Origin: Blastomyces gilchristii SLH14081
Lineage: Eukaryota; Ascomycota; Eurotiomycetes; Onygenales; Ajellomycetaceae
DNA length: 64,000 nt
Direction: 5' to 3'
Assembly: GCF_000003855.2 (NCBI RefSeq)
Contig: NW_003101676.1
Coordinates: 2,230,875 to 2,294,874 of the forward strand
The position numbers were made by a program, and so were the translations under genes. A model generated the notes under the pieces. It did not search any database, was not told where the DNA came from, and saw only the letters and a list, made by a program, of their open reading frames with translations. Positions 47,701-59,420 of the stretch are shown piece after piece (position 1 is the first letter of the stretch; each line of letters opens with the position of its first letter).

Positions 47701-48674
47701 CGCGGATGCAATTCATACAATAGATAGAATGATGAACACTTGAAGACTGCATGCTGTTGAATTCACATGACTAATAGCACCTGTCTGAGATATTCATCTC
47801 GTAGTCTCATAGGCTTGCTCACTAGATATTTTATCAGCATGTTGTTCAAGATTTCATTTAAGTGTTTTACTTTTCTGTTCATCCGTGGGTGGTATGATAT
47901 TGTTCTACAATGTCTTATCTATAACTGGCTTATGAAATGCCTCACTGCTTCTTCTATGAGATTTACATCATTATCAGTTAGAATTTCATGCAGTATTTCA
48001 TAGTTAATATAGATCTCATTATATAGAAACTTCATCATCATCTTCTCTATTGCTTCTGAAACTGCTTTCACAACTGATCAGTCAGTAGTATAGTCAATAG
48101 CAGTGATTATTCAACAATTTCCATTTAATGTTCACAGTAATATGTCTATGAGATTCATTCTTCATTATTTAAACAGTTGTATTGTACATTTCATCTGATA
48201 TTATACTTTCTCACATTCTAACTCTTTTCTAGATTCTTTCACAACCTGGCAATTCGGGCACTCATGAGTGTATGCCTGGATGTTCTCAGTCATGCATGAT
48301 CAGTACACTCTTGATTTGAGTACACTCATGAGTTCAGAGCTTTCTAAGTGACTAAATTTCTTGTGCATGTGAGTCATCAAGTTATGTCTAAATGAATGTT
48401 CTAGATAGAGAGCTTCTGCATATTCTAGATCACAGTAAAGCATAACATTATTTTTCAATTTCTCTAGCTTGAAGTTCAGAAGCATCTCTTCTACTACTTT
48501 TATAAGACACTTATTATCTGACATCTTATCATTCTTTAAGCAAGAGATCATTGTATTCACTCATTCTGATTTCTTACATCTTCTCAGCATATTTAACATG
48601 AACTTTCCTTGTGCCTGGTTCATAGAATTCTCATTCATGAAATTGAGTCTGTGACTGATTGCATCAGATATCAC
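47700..48674 (-). pseudogene. G3 integrase, inactivated
   Basis: Minus strand. HKKFSHLESSELMSVLKSRV at about 48310-48370 is the H-H half of the HHCC finger. The CPNCQ half follows near 48250 (minus strand: CPNCQVVK at about 48230-48260). Around 47990-47720 the core end reads LTDNDVNLIEEAVRHFISQL, then ISYHPRMNRKVKHLNEILNN (family: PYHPRTNGKVERLN) and a LRDEYLRQVLLVM block. MITE 4 separates it from RNase H. Confidence 0.82.
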
Positions 48675-49180
48675 TAGACTAGCCGCCGGGATCATGAATT
48701 TCACATTTGATTTCATTTGGTCTGGTCCCATACATTTCTTGACGTGAATCCCGCTGGGACTGGCTATCAAAAAAACATGTAAAGTGACTATATATCAGAT
48801 CTTAAAATGGAACCATGACTTGAAAAAAATGAGAAAGTGATTTCATTTGGTCTCATTTAGTCCCATTCTTAGCATAAAGTTACTATTTTTAGACATTTTA
48901 AGGTTTCTTTTAGACTATTTTTAATTTTTTAAAAAGTAACGCTTTTTGATAACACTCAAGTGAGATTTAAAGTCATTTAAAGCAATAAAAATAATTTAAA
49001 TTGAGAAGTGGAAATCATGATCTCATTTGAAAAATGTGATAAGAGTAGACAGTAAGTCTCACTGAGACAGTATGAAACTACTATCTAATGTTAAAACTGT
49101 GTAATGGGATTAGTCGAATTGATAATGAGACTATCAAAAAATCTGGTCCTGGTCCCAGACACGGTCACACGGTCAGTCTA
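48675..49180 (+). mobile_element. Non-autonomous hAT MITE 4 (506 bp)
   Basis: Termini TAGACTAGCC / GGTCAGTCTA, duplication GATATCAC (48667-48674 and 49181-49188). Motif GTAACGCTTTTTGATAACACT at 48936-48956. Confidence 0.94.
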
Positions 49181-49188
49181 GATATCAC

Positions 49189-50460
49189 AGTGTCTGACCT
49201 CTTTCAGTATTTGATATTAAGATTGTATACTTGAAACTTCAAGATTCAACATGCTAAGCATTTGAAAGATTTCATTATTAATTGTAGATAGACAAGGCTT
49301 TCATGATCTGTAATCACTGTTATTATATACCTGTTATCAATATATCTATTCTATAACATCAGTGTATGCTTAATCACTAGTAACTTCTTTTCATGCACTG
49401 AGTAATTGAGCTCAGTGCCTGATAGTTTTCTATCATCATATATTACTGAGTGCAGCTTGTCATTCTTACTCATCTGTAGAAGAGTGTCTCTGATAACTCA
49501 TTCAGATATATTCATCTTAATGTAGAAAGGTTTATTATAATCTGATTGAATAAGTACTAAGAATGTTATTACATATTTTCTCAGTGTGAGAAAAGCCTTC
49601 TCACACACAGTATTTCAGATGATTGAATGAAACTTCTTCTTTCACAGATTTGCATTCATTTCTCTTAAGAGATCTGAGAGTGATGCAGATATTCATGCAA
49701 AATCCTTGATAAATCTGCAGTAATATGAGATCAACTCAAGAAACTGTTATATATAATATACATTTCTCAGTCATAGTCAATTCACTATAACATTCAATTT
49801 TTTCAGAATGAGATGTATACAGTTATCACTCACTACATGTTCTATGAACTTCAACTCTTTTATTTCAAATACACACTTTGTTAATTTGATGTAGAGCTTA
49901 TACTCTGTCAGAGTTGTAAGCACTTTATTAAGATGCTTCAGATATTCATTATATGAGTTTGAAAAGACTAGAATGTTATTAAGATATATAAGACATGAGG
50001 TTTCATTCTGTTTATGAAGAATTGTATTCATCATTATTTAAAAGATAACAGACACATTTATCAGACTAAATGACATTATCAGGAATTTGAACTTCTCTCA
50101 TTGCATATTAAATGTGGTTCACAGTACTGACAGTTTGTCTACACAGATCTGCCAGTATTCTGAGAGAAGATTGATCTTCAATAGATATCAGGTGTTTTCA
50201 ACTGTATTCAACTGTTGTTGAATCTGTGGCAGTGAATATTCATTCTTGATTGTAAGCTTATTAAGTGCTTGATAATCAATACACATTCATCACTTCTTAT
50301 CTGTCTTTTTCACAAATAGGACTGGAAAGCCTCATGTGCTTAATAAGAATTATATGAGATCATGTTCTAGAAGGTCTGTGATCTGACACTTCTGTTCTTC
50401 AAGATGTGTTTGTGACAGAGGGTACACATTCTGATTGACTGATTTCACATTCTCTGTATC
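49189..50460 (-). pseudogene. G3 reverse transcriptase and RNase H, inactivated
   Basis: Minus strand. FPVLFVKKTDKK then IDYQALNKLTIKNEYSLPQI at about 50340-50250. CLIYLNNILVFSNSYNEYLK at about 50000-49940 is the catalytic box, with YLDD changed to YLNN. KLTKCVFEIKELKFIEHVVS follows, the conserved end of RT. RNase H: YKPFYIKMNISEWVI near 49520 and YSVHEKKLLVIKHTL near 49390, then TVITDHESL at 49300. Interrupted by TGA/TAA stops. Confidence 0.85.
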
Positions 50461-50872
50461 AATCTCATGTACAAATCCTCATTTCAGTGACAATTCTGAT
50501 GAAAGATCTGTTCAGAAGATCTTCTCATGCTTCTTCAGAAGCTTCTTCATATGCTTATTCTCTCATATATTCTTTATCTTAGTTTTCTTCACTTTCAGGT
50601 CCTGTATAACATACAGAATGCTTTCAGATGAGATCTTGCAAATCATTCTCTTTACTTATTGATATGTAAGCAGATTTAATTCTTCTATACTAGAGGTGTG
50701 AAATGTTCTTCTTATATTAGTTGATAGAATCATATGAACTGTTTTCTTCTTATCAGTCAATCACATATGACATGTACATCATTGAATCTGTGAATTGAAC
50801 CTTTGAAATCAATCAAGTCTGAGAATAAGGTTGTATTTCATATTCTGCAGCTCTCATACTCAAATATAACAA

Positions 50873-51621
50873 CAATTCTATCTGAGAGAGATGAAAAGTG
50901 GGGCAAATTCATTCTTCATGATATTCCAGTTGAAATTTTTGACTGTGAAGAAGGAATGCTACTTCTCAAAAATGAATTGGAAGAATACAACTCCATTCAA
51001 CTGAGAAAAGAGCCTGTATGACTAAATTCAATTGAGTTCAGACAAAGCAGGAGAAATGCCTCTGTTCTAGTATATATAAAAACACTTGAACAGTCAAAGA
51101 TCTCTGAAGTAAGAGTAGCAGGTTTGAAAATGAGAGTTCATGAATACAAAGACTCAAGAATGAATCTCAAAGCTCAAACACAGTGTTTAAACTGTCAAAG
51201 ATATGAACACTTTGCAATCTCATGTTTTAGAGACTCAACATGTGCATTCTGTGCCAGAGATCACAAAACTAGTGAGCATAAATGTGAAACATGCTCAAAA
51301 AGAGGTGAAATATGTCAACACACTCTGCTTAAGTGCTCTAATTGCAAAGAAAAACATGCATCTAGCTCAAAAGAATGTATATTTGCTCCAAGAACTCAAA
51401 AGAACTGGAGAAAAGATGAAGCTCAAAGTCAATCTAGAACTGAAGAGAAGAGTCAAGTCAGTAAACTTACAACTACAAGCTCAAAAAGAAGAAACTCTCA
51501 ACTATCTAAATCTTCAAACTTCAATTCTTCAGCTAAATGTAAACAGAATTTGAATCTTCAAACTCCTGTTAAGATTAGAGAATTGAGAAATGACTCTGAT
51601 GATAAACTAGATATAATGTAA
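50873..51621 (+). pseudogene. LINE ORF1 (gag-like, three zinc knuckles), 5'-truncated
   Basis: Continuous frame after one TGA at about 51018-51020 (at Trp position). Three knuckles: CLNCQRYEHFAISC (51184-51225), CAFCARDHKTSEHKC (51244-51288) and CSNCKEKHASSSKEC (51331-51375). A basic Ser/Lys-rich C-terminus runs to TAA at 51619. The pattern CCHC-CCHC-CCHC is standard for ORF1 of I/Tad/Jockey LINEs, which binds the RNA in the cytoplasmic particle. The apparent frame before 50873 is flanking G3 DNA. Confidence 0.9.
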
Positions 51622-53343
51622 GCAGTTGAGATTTCTACTTTTCAAAATAGTTATAATCTACTATCTGATAATAGTGATTAGATTCTACTCTATCTCTACT
51701 CTCTTTTAGTATGAATATACAACAAAAACAACAAAAAAAGTTTAAAAACTCTTCAAAAATCACATTTATTCAAAATAATGTGGATAGAAACTTAAATTGT
51801 ATTTATTCTTGTCTTCAAATTGCATTTGAATAAAAAGTTGATTTTGTACTGCTTCAGAAACCGAATTTTGATGCTGAGCAAAAATACATCATTTCTCATT
51901 CAAGCTATCACTGCTTTCTACCTCAAAAGTCTGAGATAAAGTCAAGAGTAGTGATCTAGGAAAGAAAGAGATCAAGATATCAATTTAATCTAAGATTTGA
52001 TATCATGTCTGACCCTGATATTCTGGTGGGCGATATTATAGATAAAGAAAATGAGTTTGATACTATACAGCTCATAAATATCTATAATGAAGAGTCATTG
52101 AAGGAAAATAACAATATCTGAACAATTGATAGAGGATTTCTGAACATAACTTCATCAAGAAACTCTATAATTGCAGAAGATTTCAATGCACATCATCTCT
52201 GATAAAATTCAGAATGCAAGAGAGCAGTAAGAGCTGATAATCTGATTGAATAAACCTTTGAGCATTCAATAGATTTGATTAATAAGTCTGATCAATAAAC
52301 ATTCTTTAGAAAAGATATGAAACAGAAATCTATTATAGATCTAACCTTCATATGACAAAATCTAATGAAAAAAAGACTTGTAAACTGGTTTATTGATTCA
52401 AATGAGACATCAGGATCAGGTCATGGAATTATTCAATTTGATATTAAACTGAGTGAAAAATAAATGAGTGAAAATCCTCTTCTCTCTAATCAGTTTAACT
52501 TTGAAAAAGCTGATTGAAAAGCAGTTGAAAAAAGCATATAACTGTTAAAATCTGAAAGACAGAGTAAGCTATATTGAAATTCTGATCAAGATATCTCAAA
52601 TGAAATACTTGAGAATAGAGTGAAGCTCATTACATCTATTATTCTAATAAGTGTTAGAGATAATATTTCAAAGAGAAAATCTTCTAAGTATTCAAAATCT
52701 TGATGAAATGAGAATATCTTATCTAAAAGAAAAGAATTAGCTACTGCTAGAAGAGATTGAAAGAATGATGTAATATCTGATGAAGAGTTCAAAGCTGTCA
52801 GAAATGAATATTTTTCAGATATTAAAAGAGCTAAAACAGACTACTGTAATAAATTTCTTGAAGAAGCATAAGAAAAGAAAGTTTTTAAAGCATTTAACTA
52901 TACTAAAACAAGAAGTGTAGCAAAGCTTCCAGTCTTAGAATATGAGTTTCAGAATGAATTATATACAGCAAACTCTTTTGAAGAAAAATGTCAAGCTTTC
53001 ATGAGAATTCTCTTTCAGAACTCACCAGATTCAGATTCAGAGAAAGAGAATATATCACTTCTTATCTACATTGATGAAAATAACTGAGAATGGCCTGATC
53101 ATACACAAGATGAATTAGAGTCAGCTATCTTCTCAAGTCCTATTAAAACTGCTGCAGGGCCTGATTCAATTAATCACTTGATTATTCAAAATACATATTT
53201 CTACTTAAAGAATGAATATTTTGAGCTCTTTTTCAATCTCTTGAAAAATGAATATCATTCTGAATGCTGGAGAGAAGCTACTGAAGTGATTCTTGCAAAA
53301 CCTAATAGAAAAACTTCAATTTCTAAGTCATATAGAGTAATAT

Positions 53344-53435
53344 CGCCCCAGTGGCTGAATGATTAATGCGGCCACCTGGTAGCACCTTGGCGTGGGAAAC
53401 CAAGGCGCGTGGGTTCGAAACCCGCAGGAGATACA
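53344..53435 (+). ncRNA. tRNA-like head of the SINE (class II, Ser/Leu-like)
   Basis: A box: AGTGGCTGAATGATTAATGCG at 53351-53370 (tRNA form AGTGGCCGAGTGGTTAAGGCG). B box: GGTTCGAAACC at 53412-53422. The T stem GTGGG/CCCGC pairs around TTCGAAA. The long stretch between anticodon region and B box suits a class II tRNA such as Ser or Leu. The acceptor stem does not pair well, so I do not call a functional tRNA gene. Confidence 0.8.
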
Positions 53436-53696
53436 TTAAATCCGGAACTCAAGCACCTCAGGTTTCTAATAAATACAGAGGTGTACAAATTGCTTCAATG
53501 AATCGCTCTATGTTCCTGAGCTGAGAAGTTATTATCGCATGTATCTAATTGTCACTCCTTTGTATTTTCCTATGTTCTTGTTATCTTGGCGTGGTCTCAA
53601 CACCTGTATTTCCTCCTGTATAACCAACACTTGACCTGTATTTAACATCACGCAAGGACTCATCATAAGCTCCGCTTGCATATGAGTATAATGAAA

Positions 53697-53730
<34 letters not shown>
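53344..53730 (+). mobile_element. tRNA-derived SINE, full length with target duplication
   Basis: Inserted in the LINE RT domain with duplication ATAGAGTAATAT (53332-53343 and 53729-53740; the A/T-rich tail makes the right edge ambiguous by two bases). Head of about 90 nt is tRNA-like with polymerase III boxes; the body of about 260 nt is unrelated; the tail is (AAT)n at 53697-53730. The last 20 bases before and in the tail, TATAATGAAAGAATAATAAT, match the LINE 3' end TATAATTGAAGAATAATAAT at 18 of 20. It keeps CG and CC, so it escaped RIP, in line with its small size. Confidence 0.92.
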
Positions 53731-53731
<1 letters not shown>

Positions 53732-56435
53732 GAGTAATATCTCTATTAAACTGTCTAGAAAAGGTTTTGGAAAAGATAATAGCTACTCAACTATCTTTTA
53801 TAAGCTCTATTAATAACTCTCTTTTATTCAGTGAATAAATGAAAGATAGAAAATAATGTTCTGCAATTGACACTGTTCTCTCAGTTATTCATGATATTCA
53901 AATAGCAAAGCATGAAGATCTGGTCTCAACTGCAGTTTTTATTGATATAAAAGAAGCATTTAATCATGTTTCAAAGTCAAAGTTAATTCAGACTTTGAAG
54001 ATGTTAAAACTGCCACTTTCTCTAATAAAATGAGTTAACTGTTTTATATCTAAAAGAATCATACAACTTTTATTTGATGGAATGAAACAAGACAAGACTG
54101 AGATAAAAATAGAAGTGCTGCAAGAATCTTCAATCTCACTCATTTTATTTACAATATACACTGCATATCTATTCAAAGAGAGAAATATGAAAATAGTGCA
54201 ATGTCTGAGTTATGTAGATGATATTGATCTGATCTACAGCTCAAAAACTATCAAAGAGAATTTGAAAGTGATTGAAAAAGCTGCAAAGGAAATCTTTGTC
54301 AGAGCAGATATCAATCAAATTCAATTTGATATGAATAAAACTGAGTTAATTCATTTCTTTCCTAGATTCAATGAGAAAGAACTATCTCTAACTCTTTTAA
54401 ATAGAGAGATTAAATCCAGTTTAAATGTCAAATGATTAGAAGTATGGTTAAACTTCAAGTTGAATTTTAAATATCATATTCAACAAAGAACTGTTAAGGC
54501 AGAAAGACTATTGAACAACTTTAACAGACTATCAAATACAGAGAGAGGTCTATTCTTCCAGGCTATGAGACAGTTATATATAGCCTGTATTACCTCAGTA
54601 GCTGATTATGAAGTTCAAGTTTGATGAAATAATCAAGGAAATTTCACTGAACTCTTTCAAAGTCTGTAAAACAGAGCTTTGAGAAGAATTCTGAGAGCAT
54701 TCAAATCATCTTCTATTAAAGCAATGAAAATTGAAGCTTCAATTCTCCCTTCTGATATTAGATTTGAAAAGGCCTGTATGAACTATGCTCTGAGAGTTAT
54801 AAAGATGAACTCAAATTATATAATCAGAGAAAGAGTCTCTTCTTCATTTCCATCAATTAACTCTGAAAATGAACTGGATTGAAATAGATTTCTTGATTGA
54901 AATGATAATAATTCTTCAAAGAAAATGCCTTCTCAACTGTACAGACTATGCTCACTGATTAAAAATCAATTTTCTTCTTTAAATGTTGAAAAAGTTGATC
55001 ATGAGAAGTTATCTCTCTGAAGAGAAAAGCTTGAATCTCTTATAGACTTACAAATAAGTGAACTATCTAAAGAGAAAGAATATGAACAGCATTTGAAGAG
55101 AATTTCTACAATCAATATAAAAGACTCTATTCTGATTTATTCCGATGGCTCAAAAAATGAGAATTTGAATAGATTAGACACAGGCATTGCTTATACTGAA
55201 GATAATATTAATTTTATCTCAGATTTCTGGAATTTAAGCTGTGAATCTGAAGTCTTTGACACTGAACTATTTGCAATAGTGAAAGCTTTCAAACTTATTA
55301 AAATAAAATCTCATAAAAGAGAAAATAGTTTGAAAGAGGCATGAATATTCTCTGATAGTCAAGCTGCTTTAAAAAGACTTAGAAATAGTCAGATTCATAA
55401 TGATCAAATGAATCTTGAACTGATCTTAAACTCCATTTTAAAAATTCAAAAGAGAAGAACATCAAAGCTAATAATTCATCTGCACTGGGTTCCTGCTCAT
55501 ATGAATATTCATGACAATGAATTGGCTAATTCAGCTGCAAAAAAGGGTTCAGAATTAAGCAGATCTATTCAAAAAATTGTGTCCTGGTCTTTTATAAAGA
55601 GAAAAATAAAAGAATCTTGTTTAGACAAGTAGAATGAAAGCTGGCAGAAACAAAAGAAGAGTATATATTATTCAAGATTTGAAACAAAACCCAAGTGGAA
55701 ATCTTGTTTAATTAAATGTAAAAAGAAAATATTCTCATCTATAATACAGCTGAAATTAGAACATGGCTATTTCAAATCTTATATGCAAAGATTTGATGAT
55801 AGATTTGATTCAATAGAATGCTCATTCTGCAATGCAAATGAGAATTCTGAGTATATTGTAATGCACTGTGCATTATACAATAGTCTCAGAGTCAGATTGA
55901 AAGAGAAGTATGATATAAATCAATTAAATATGAGATTCTTATTCTCAACTGAGACAGGAATTAAATACTTAATAGACTTTCTATCAGAAACTCAAGCAGC
56001 TACAAGAAAATGACTGAATTCAGAAATATCTGAATATGAAGAGGAGGAAATTGATCAGATATAGTCTGTTAAAACAGCTATATACTATCTTTTAATAATT
56101 TGTTTCATTACAGTCTCTCTTTATTTTACTTTACTTTTTCTTTCTATTTTTTTCTACCTATCTATTTAATGTGTCTATCTTTAAGACTGTGTTCTCTTTT
56201 CTTTTGTCATGTCAAATGGTTTCAAAGTATCAGAAGATGTTAAAATACTGCAATTTGTAAACAGTTTTTGTATTCTGAGCTGGAATTTTCTGATTTTGCA
56301 TATCTGAAATTGATGAATGTATAATAGTTAACTTTATAGATATAGGAAAAACCCTGAGAACTTTTAGTTCTCAGGTAGATGTCATAGTCTCTGACTGCAT
56401 ACATCTATAATTGAAGAATAATAATAATAATAATA

Positions 56436-57188
56436 ACTCAAATATAACAAGATCATTCTCTGAAGTGCAAGAGAACTCTTACTCTTGTAAGTGATATTAA
56501 ATATCAGTTATTAGATAATCTTATATATCAGAGATTCTTCACTCAGCAGACCTCTTTCAGTCTTCAGATTATATAATTATCAATATATTATGTAGAAGCT
56601 TCTGTGTCTGCTAATACTTTTGCAGTTATCTCTCAATTCTTACTCAAGTGCTCTCTATACATTAACATTTCAGGTCTCAAGGCATTGAGATGAGTGTCTG
56701 CTTCATTCTCACTCATGCCTCAGTCAGAAGACTGCTTTCTCTTAATATTTATAGAATTCAGAGAGTTATCTAACACAGACATCTCTTTCACTTTGAAGAC
56801 TTTTCATAGAATATCAGCAAGTGTCTTCAAGCTCACTGATTCTGCTAGTTTTTTAACTTTCTTGCTTTTCTTGACTATGCACACTGTGTGTAATTCTTTA
56901 CATCATGATTTTGATCTTTGCAGTTGAAGCAAGCTTGATACTCACAATATCAAGATTTTCACTCAGAAGATCTCTTTTTCAGAGAATTCATTGCATTCAG
57001 ATGTGTGACTTGTATTATAGAAGTCTGATTATCTGTTCTCTGCTGAGACATACTTAATTACAGTATTTTCTGTCACAATTGACTCACTTGTTCTTATATA
57101 ATGAGAATATTATATACTTCTTTCATCATGTCTGATTATGAGGTTAAGCATTTTCATTTCACTCTCAACTCAGATGTAAGATTATGAA
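56436..57188 (-). pseudogene. G3 gag end/zinc knuckle and protease region
   Basis: On the minus strand ACFNCKDQNHDVKNYT at about 56935-56890 is a CCHC knuckle with the last Cys changed to Tyr. Upstream and downstream frames are broken. The protease lies in 56436-56700 and continues at 50872 across the LINE. Confidence 0.65.
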
Positions 57189-57694
57189 TAGACTGACCGT
57201 GTGACCGTGTCTGAGACCAGGACCAGATTTTTTGATAGTCTCATTACCAATTCGACTGATCTCATTACACGGTTTTAACATTAGATAGTAGTCCCATACT
57301 GTCCCAGTGAGACTTACTGTCTACTCTTGTCACATTTTTCAAATGGGACCATGATTTCCACTTCTCAATTTAAATTATTTTTATTGCTTTAAATGACTTT
57401 AAATCTCATTTGAGCGTTACCAAAAAGTGTTACTTTTTAAAAAATTAAAAATAGTCTAAAAAAAACCTTAAAATGTCTAAAAATAGTAACTTTATGCCAA
57501 GAATGGAACTAAATGGGATCAAATGGGACCACTTTCTCATTTTTTTCAAGTCATGGTTTCATTTTAAGATCTGATATATAGTCACTTTACATGTTTTTTT
57601 AATAGCCAGTCCCAGCGGGATTCACGCCAAGAAATGTATGAGATCAGATCAAATGAGATCAAATGTGAAATTCATAGTCCCGGTGGCCAGTCTA
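57189..57694 (-). mobile_element. Non-autonomous hAT MITE 5 (506 bp), reverse orientation
   Basis: Starts TAGACTGACC and ends GGCCAGTCTA, duplication ATTATGAA (57181-57188 and 57695-57702). The least mutated MITE in the window (keeps GGGACC, CCCGG and CCAG). Confidence 0.94.
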
Positions 57695-58439
57695 ATTATG
57701 AATGAAGATCTGTAAACAGAAAGATGTTAAAAGCTCTTCATTCAACATAAGATAGTGTAAGCTGAAGTGTGTAAAGTATGATATAAGATTACTCACTTAT
57801 CTACACTCAGTGAAGTGTTCATAACACTTATCTTATATATTCACTTTCTCAAAGTTGTGTAAGATTCATTTGAAAAACTCATTTTATGTTTATAGAAATG
57901 AATATTATTCTGAGTCTGTGAGATTTATCTTTTTATTAGTTATTCATAATGACTTTACTTTTCTGTGTAGAAATGCAGCAGATCTTAAGACTTGTTAAAA
58001 TTCTGTTAACTGTCTATCTGTAAGTTCATGTTTAATCTGATAATATAATTGCATCTGACTTAGCCAGCTGATTGCAGCATTATTTTTTCAGTCATTATTA
58101 AAGCTTAATAACTCTGACAGATCTTTCAGCTTGATATATCTCATGTTCAGATTCTTATTCTGTGCAGTAATCTCTGATAATGTGTACACTTCTGAAGAGG
58201 TTGTGAATAATCATGATAGAATCTTCAGATTCAGTATAATTATCTATCTGTGTAAATGTTTGATCTTCTGCTGCAGGTCTAAGACCTGGTTTTCTCTATT
58301 CTTATTAATAATGATGATTGTATTGATAAAGCTCTTCATAGTGAATGCTTGATCTGCAGCAAATGTTAATTGTTATTTGACTTCTGTCTCAGTCTGTCAC
58401 TGTGTATACAAGGTCTCAATCTCATTTAGAATTCTTGTA

Positions 58440-58440
<1 letters not shown>
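57695..58440 (-). pseudogene. G3 gag, decayed
   Basis: Minus-strand pieces such as NQLAKSDAIILSD and KSHRLRIIFISINIK fit the position of gag between 5' LTR and zinc knuckle. Similarity is weak and many stops are present. The apparent frame 58131-58352 on the plus strand is a shadow. Confidence 0.45.
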
Positions 58441-58474
<34 letters not shown>

Positions 58475-58669
58475 TTTCATTATACCCATATGCAAGCGGA
58501 GCTTATGATGAGTCCTTACGTGATGTTAAATACAGGTCAAGTATTGATTATACAGGAGGAAATACAGTTGTTGAGACCACGCCAAGATAACAAGAACATA
58601 GGAAATACAAAGAAGTGACAATTAGATACATGTGATAATAACTTCCCAGCTCAGGAACATAGAGCGATT
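58441..58669 (-). mobile_element. SINE copy 2, 5'-truncated
   Basis: Reverse complement of the body and tail of the SINE at 53344 (about 53510-53730), beginning with (ATT)n and ending at AGCGATT. The tRNA head is missing, as expected of incomplete target-primed reverse transcription. No clear target duplication; the left side is G3 gag and the right side G2 pol, so it sits on a rearranged junction. Confidence 0.9.
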
Positions 58670-59420
58670 TTATAGAAGTTAGCAAATCTGATGAAGCTTT
58701 GTACATCTTTCACAGTGTGTCAGGCCTCTCATTCAAGAATAGCAGAGATCTTCTCAGGATTTATTTGAATTCCCTTGCTAGCTTCTATGATGAAACCTAA
58801 GTATTTAGTAACTCTTGACTTCAAAATCACACTTGTCAATATCAATTGATAGTTCTGCTTCTCATAGTTGTTGTAATACTCTTTGTACATACTCTTGATA
58901 TTTCTTTCTAAATTCATCAGTGAAGATGAGAATGTCATCTAGATAAGCAGATGCAAATTCATTAAGAAAGTCTTGAAGTGCTCAGTTGATATACTTCTGA
59001 AATGTACTGAGAGCATTGATCAGTTCAAAGAATGTGACTACTCATTCAAAGAGACTATATTATGTTTAAAATGCTGTAAGTCACTCATCTTCTTCAGTGA
59101 TGTGAATCTTATGAAATGCAGTGATGACATCTAACTTTATAAATCATTGAGCTTGTTCAATGCAAGCTAGAGTTTCATTGATAAGAGATAAAGAATAACA
59201 GTCTTTCTTTGTTAATCTGTTCAATCCTTGATAATTCACACAGAACTGGAGTTCTTCACCTGGTTTCTTTGCAAAGAGAATAGAGGCTGCAGTGAAAGAG
59301 TTGCTAATGTGTATAAATCTCTTATTCAACAGATCATTGAGTGTCTTTTGAAGAAGAAGAAGTTCATCTCAGAACATGTTATAAAGAGAGCCTTATAATG
59401 ATTCAGAGTTCTTATCATTC
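58670..59420 (-). pseudogene. G2 element A reverse transcriptase, inactivated
   Basis: Minus strand. ISNSFTAASILFAKKPGEEL, then FCVNYQGLNRLTKKDCYSLS at 59310-59180 (family: VDYRGLNxxTIKNRYPLP; catalytic-region Asp changed to Asn). RVTKYLGFIIEASKGIQINP at about 58810-58750 is the RT end, and the DTVKDVQSFI-type block follows to 58690. Broken by stops. Confidence 0.85.

Larger units (their letters stand above)
51716..56064 (+). pseudogene. LINE ORF2 (endonuclease, RT, RNase H, CCHC), interrupted by SINE
   Basis: AP-endonuclease-like domain: FVLLQKPNFD near 51850, IIAEDFNAHHL at about 52170-52200 (family GDFNAHH) and ETSGSGHGII at about 52405-52435 (family SDH). RT: the catalytic YVDDIDLIYSSK at about 54205-54240. 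RNase H: IYSDGSKNEN at 55135-55165, ETELFAI-type block FDTELFAIVKAF at 55252-55290, IFSDSQAALKRL at 55350, HWVPAHMNIHDNELANSAAK at 55480-55545. CCHC: CSFCNANENSEYIVMHC at 55820-55870. Stops at several Trp/Arg codons; the SINE cuts the RT domain at 53343. Known activity: nicking and target-primed reverse transcription. Confidence 0.93.
50873..56435 (+). mobile_element. LINE copy 2 (5563 bp), 5'-truncated in ORF1
   Basis: Flanked by the 15-bp target duplication ACTCAAATATAACAA (50858-50872 and 56436-56450) inside G3. Ends in (TAA)n. Holds the second half of ORF1 and all of ORF2. A SINE with its own 12-bp duplication sits at 53344-53728. Confidence 0.95.
45000..58440 (-). mobile_element. Ty3/gypsy element G3 with three insertions
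   Basis: Minus-strand gag (58440 down to 56436), pol (50872 down to 47700). It is interrupted by MITE 5 (57189-57694), LINE copy 2 (50873-56435) and MITE 4 (48675-49180), each with its own target duplication. Sequences either side of each insertion join cleanly. LTRs not found; the 5' end meets a truncated SINE at 58441. Confidence 0.7.

Noticed and set aside
53344..53435. Functional tRNA gene
   Set aside because: Acceptor stem does not pair, the sequence continues into a SINE body with an (AAT)n tail, and a target duplication surrounds the whole unit.
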